From: Eubacterium sp.
GTDB taxonomy: Bacteria; Bacillota; Clostridia; Oscillospirales; Acutalibacteraceae
Direction of reading: 5' to 3'
DNA: 64,000 bases
Assembly: GCA_017886765.1 (NCBI GenBank)
Contig: JAGHJI010000062.1
Location: 1 to 64,000 of the forward strand
Shown here: positions 61,945-64,000 of the stretch, piece after piece
Layout: every line of letters starts with the position of its first letter
Numbering within the stretch: the first letter of the stretch is position 1
Translations under genes and position numbers: made by a program
The notes under the pieces: model-generated
The model's database searches: none
What the model was told of the DNA's origin: nothing
What the model saw: only the letters and a program-made list of their open reading frames with translations

Positions 61945-62790
61945 TTACACCTCCTCGATCTCAGCAAGCCTGGCTCTCAATTCAGCCATTGCTGTTTTAT
62001 ATTGCTCTTCATTCGGTGCTTTACCGTGCCAGTCAACCTGGTTTTCCATATAGGAAACACCTTTTCCCTTAACTGTTTTCATTATAATGGCAAAGGGTTT
62101 GTCACATTTATGAAAAGCGTCAAAGGCCTTTTCAAGCTCGTCAAAATCATTGCCGTCTATCGTTATGACCTCGAATCCGAAAGCCCGGAGCTTTTCGTCG
62201 ACGGGCTCGGCGCTCATGACCTCATCACAGGCGCCGTCGATCTGAAGACCGTTGCAGTCGATAATAACGCAGAAATTGTCAAGTTTGTACTGGTTGGCGA
62301 ACATCAGCGCCTCCCAGACCTGACCTTCTTCGATCTCACCGTCGCCCAGCAGAGTGTACACTCTGATTTTATCATTTCCTATGTATTTCGCGCCTTTTGC
62401 CATACCTGCCGCAGCGCTGATTCCCTGACCCAGCGAGCCGGTGGACATATCAATACCCGGTACGGTATTCATATTGGGGTGACCCTGGAGATAGGAATCT
62501 ATGTGGCGCAGGGTGGGCAGATCCTCAACCGGAAAATAGCCCTTGTATGCCAGGGCGCTGTAAAGACCCGGCGCGCAGTGACCCTTTGAAAGAACAAATC
62601 TGTCCCGGTCGGGTGATTTAGGGTTTGCGGGATCCACATTCATTTCCTTAAAATACAGATAGGCGAAAAGATCCGCGGAGGAAAGACTGCCGCCCGGATG
62701 ACCGGCTTTCGCGCCATAGGTGCTTTCAATAATTCCCATTCTGATTTTTACAGCATAGGAGGAAAGCATTTTTTTTGTTTCTGCGTTCAT
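61945..62790 (-). CDS. transketolase, N-terminal subunit
   Basis: The thiamine-diphosphate (PP) half of split transketolase, 281 aa. GHPGGSLSSADLFAYLY, SKGHCAPGLYSAL, MSTGSLGQGISAAAGMA and the ThDP motif LGDGEIEEGQVWEALMFANQYKLDNF are visible. With the downstream subunit it exchanges two-carbon units between pentose and hexose phosphates. GGGAG precedes the ATG. Confidence 0.96.
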   Translation of the reverse strand: MNAETKKMLSSYAVKIRMGIIESTYGAKAGHPGGSLSSADLFAYLYFKEMNVDPANPKSPDRDRFVLSKGHCAPGLYSALAYKGYFPVEDLPTLRHIDSYLQGHPNMNTVPGIDMSTGSLGQGISAAAGMAKGAKYIGNDKIRVYTLLGDGEIEEGQVWEALMFANQYKLDNFCVIIDCNGLQIDGACDEVMSAEPVDEKLRAFGFEVITIDGNDFDELEKAFDAFHKCDKPFAIIMKTVKGKGVSYMENQVDWHGKAPNEEQYKTAMAELRARLAEIEEV

Positions 62791-62817
62791 AATAAAACTC
62801 CCATAAATAAATTAATT

Positions 62818-64000
62818 TTAGTCGATCTGTGTATAAAAAGTGTCAAGCACGGTCTGCATCAGCTTATCCTCGTCCGGATAAAACTCAGCGTAGACCACGT
62901 CTGCATATTCTGTATTGGTGCTTGCCTGCATTTCTCCCTCAAGGGTTATGGTTTCAAAATCCGTTATGTTTCTGGATATCAAAAGAGAAGCCAAATACGT
63001 TGCGTCTGAAAGAGAAATATTTGTAGTACTGTATTCCGATGCGGTGTTATAGAGCTCACTTACAATGCTGAAATCGTTTATAACCGCCGGAGCAAGCTGT
63101 GCCGCGAAGGCTCTGATATACTGCACCTGTCTTGCCGTTCTGTTAAGAGATGCGTCTATTGTGTCCATATCTCTTGTTCTGACATATGCCTCCGTTAAAT
63201 CGCCTACCAAATGTACGGTGTCGCCCTTTTTGATTCCCAAATCGTCAAAATCATACAGTGACTCCACAGTTACGCCGCCGATAGCGTCGTTAATGGGGGC
63301 AATGCCGTTCAAATCCAGCGCGAAATATTTGTTGATCGGAACACTATACAGAATACGGCTTAAAGAGGTCGTCACATTTGTGGCAGATGTGTCCGTTCCG
63401 TTTCCGTAAGCGTAGCTCAAGCAAAGCTGCATCGTTTCATTTCTCAGGAAAATATTGTTTTCTGAATAAAGGTCTACCTCAACCATTGTGTCACGAGGTA
63501 CGGCAATCGCCGTAACTTCTCCGGAGGAGGTGTCCACAGCCACAACGATATTGGCGTCAGCCTGACCGGCAGTTCCGGCAGTGGCGCCATCCGTATCGAG
63601 GTCACGTTTGTCCACGCCAATAAAGGCGATGGAAACAATGTCGTCATTATATACGTAATCGTGACCGTTATAAGATATTTTTTCCTCGTAGTCCGTCTGG
63701 GTCGTTACGTTGGTAAGATCACTTTTACCTTTATATTCCAGGAAAAGCACAGTGCCCACAACAGCAATAATCAGTATCAAAAGGATAGCCAAAAAAGCGA
63801 TTGCGATTTTCGCCGCGGTAGGGAGCTTCTTTTTGCTCTTGCTTTTTCCGGAATGGGATGAATGAGAACCGGAATGATGATGGTGATGACGAGAACTGCT
63901 TCGGTGATAATGCTTTTCACGCATTTTAAAGTCATCAGTGGAACGCATTTTGTTTTCATTTTTTGGATAAGCGGTCAAATTATCGCCGGCAGGATCTGCG
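62818..64000 (-). CDS. LCP family protein with His-rich N-terminus (5' end outside)
   Basis: An LCP glycopolymer ligase of at least 386 aa. The cytoplasmic segment is unusually His/Ser-rich (HYHRSSSRHHHHHSGSHSSH), followed by one membrane helix (AIAFLAILLILIIAVVGTVLF) and the LCP domain with VAVPRDTMVEV, RTRDMDTIDASLNRTARQ. The frame is open to base 64000 (ADPAGDNLTAYPK upstream of the track's TTG) and no start inside the window has a ribosome site, so the true start is probably outside. It is separated from the transketolase gene by 27 bases. Confidence 0.9.
   Translation of the reverse strand, partial: ADPAGDNLTAYPKNENKMRSTDDFKMREKHYHRSSSRHHHHHSGSHSSHSGKSKSKKKLPTAAKIAIAFLAILLILIIAVVGTVLFLEYKGKSDLTNVTTQTDYEEKISYNGHDYVYNDDIVSIAFIGVDKRDLDTDGATAGTAGQADANIVVAVDTSSGEVTAIAVPRDTMVEVDLYSENNIFLRNETMQLCLSYAYGNGTDTSATNVTTSLSRILYSVPINKYFALDLNGIAPINDAIGGVTVESLYDFDDLGIKKGDTVHLVGDLTEAYVRTRDMDTIDASLNRTARQVQYIRAFAAQLAPAVINDFSIVSELYNTASEYSTTNISLSDATYLASLLISRNITDFETITLEGEMQASTNTEYADVVYAEFYPDEDKLMQTVLDTFYTQID

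Overview
The window reads as a chromosomal segment of an anaerobic, low-to-mid GC Bacillota of class Clostridia, most like Ruminococcus and its relatives. The basis is pyruvate phosphate dikinase, anaerobic ribonucleotide reductase NrdD/NrdG, split transketolase, a class A RNase P RNA, RemB, Noc/ParA/ParB, and a DnaA-to-gyrase cluster with Firmicute gene content. No 16S or tRNA gene is seen, so the genus is an inference.

Layout. 1-10 kb: the 3' part of ppdK, an LCP cell-wall ligase, rnpB, an IolJ-like aldolase with IolC kinase, a membrane acyltransferase, and a P-type cation ATPase behind a yybP-ykoY (Mn2+) riboswitch. 10-16 kb: a Zn/Cd efflux ATPase with its ArsR repressor and operator, a DUF421 protein, ribU behind an FMN riboswitch, and a GT2 glycosyltransferase. 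15.4-19.1 kb is a small accessory patch: a CFI-box protein with an unlisted 47-aa Cys-rich partner, XRE and RHH regulators with clear palindromic operators, fba, a Phd/RelE toxin-antitoxin pair and an unlisted 58-aa membrane peptide. 19.1-22.7 kb: folate genes folE-folP-(UPF0145)-folB-folK behind a degenerate LCP-like gene.

22.8-34.4 kb is the origin region: dnaA, a repeat-rich gap that is the best oriC candidate, dnaN, yaaA, recF, remB, gyrB, two YcxB-like membrane proteins, gyrA and an LCP gene. After an esterase, a phosphatase, an XRE regulator and mtnN comes rpmH-rnpA-yidD-yidC-jag-mnmE-mnmG-rsmG-noc-(2 parS)-parA-parB-serS-ydcF (37.8-49.4 kb), in the same direction as dnaA instead of divergent and upstream as in Bacillus. 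nrdD/nrdG follow.

52.5-64 kb is mostly minus strand: tagD-like, tcdA, an 87-bp tandem repeat, GH36 alpha-galactosidase, GH20 hexosaminidase (+), then a cobalamin riboswitch controlling two surface proteins: a DUF4430 lipoprotein and an alpha/alpha-toroid protein with an SPSTG sorting signal. These correspond to the two halves of vertebrate intrinsic factor/transcobalamin and are the most interesting system here, a probable split vitamin B12-capture device. The window ends with hpt, a multi-TM protein, split transketolase and a further LCP gene running off the edge.

Several genes lie below the ORF-track length cutoff and were found by reading: rpmH (44 aa), the 47-aa Cys-rich protein and the 58-aa membrane peptide. 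Several track starts are corrected from ribosome binding sites and promoters.
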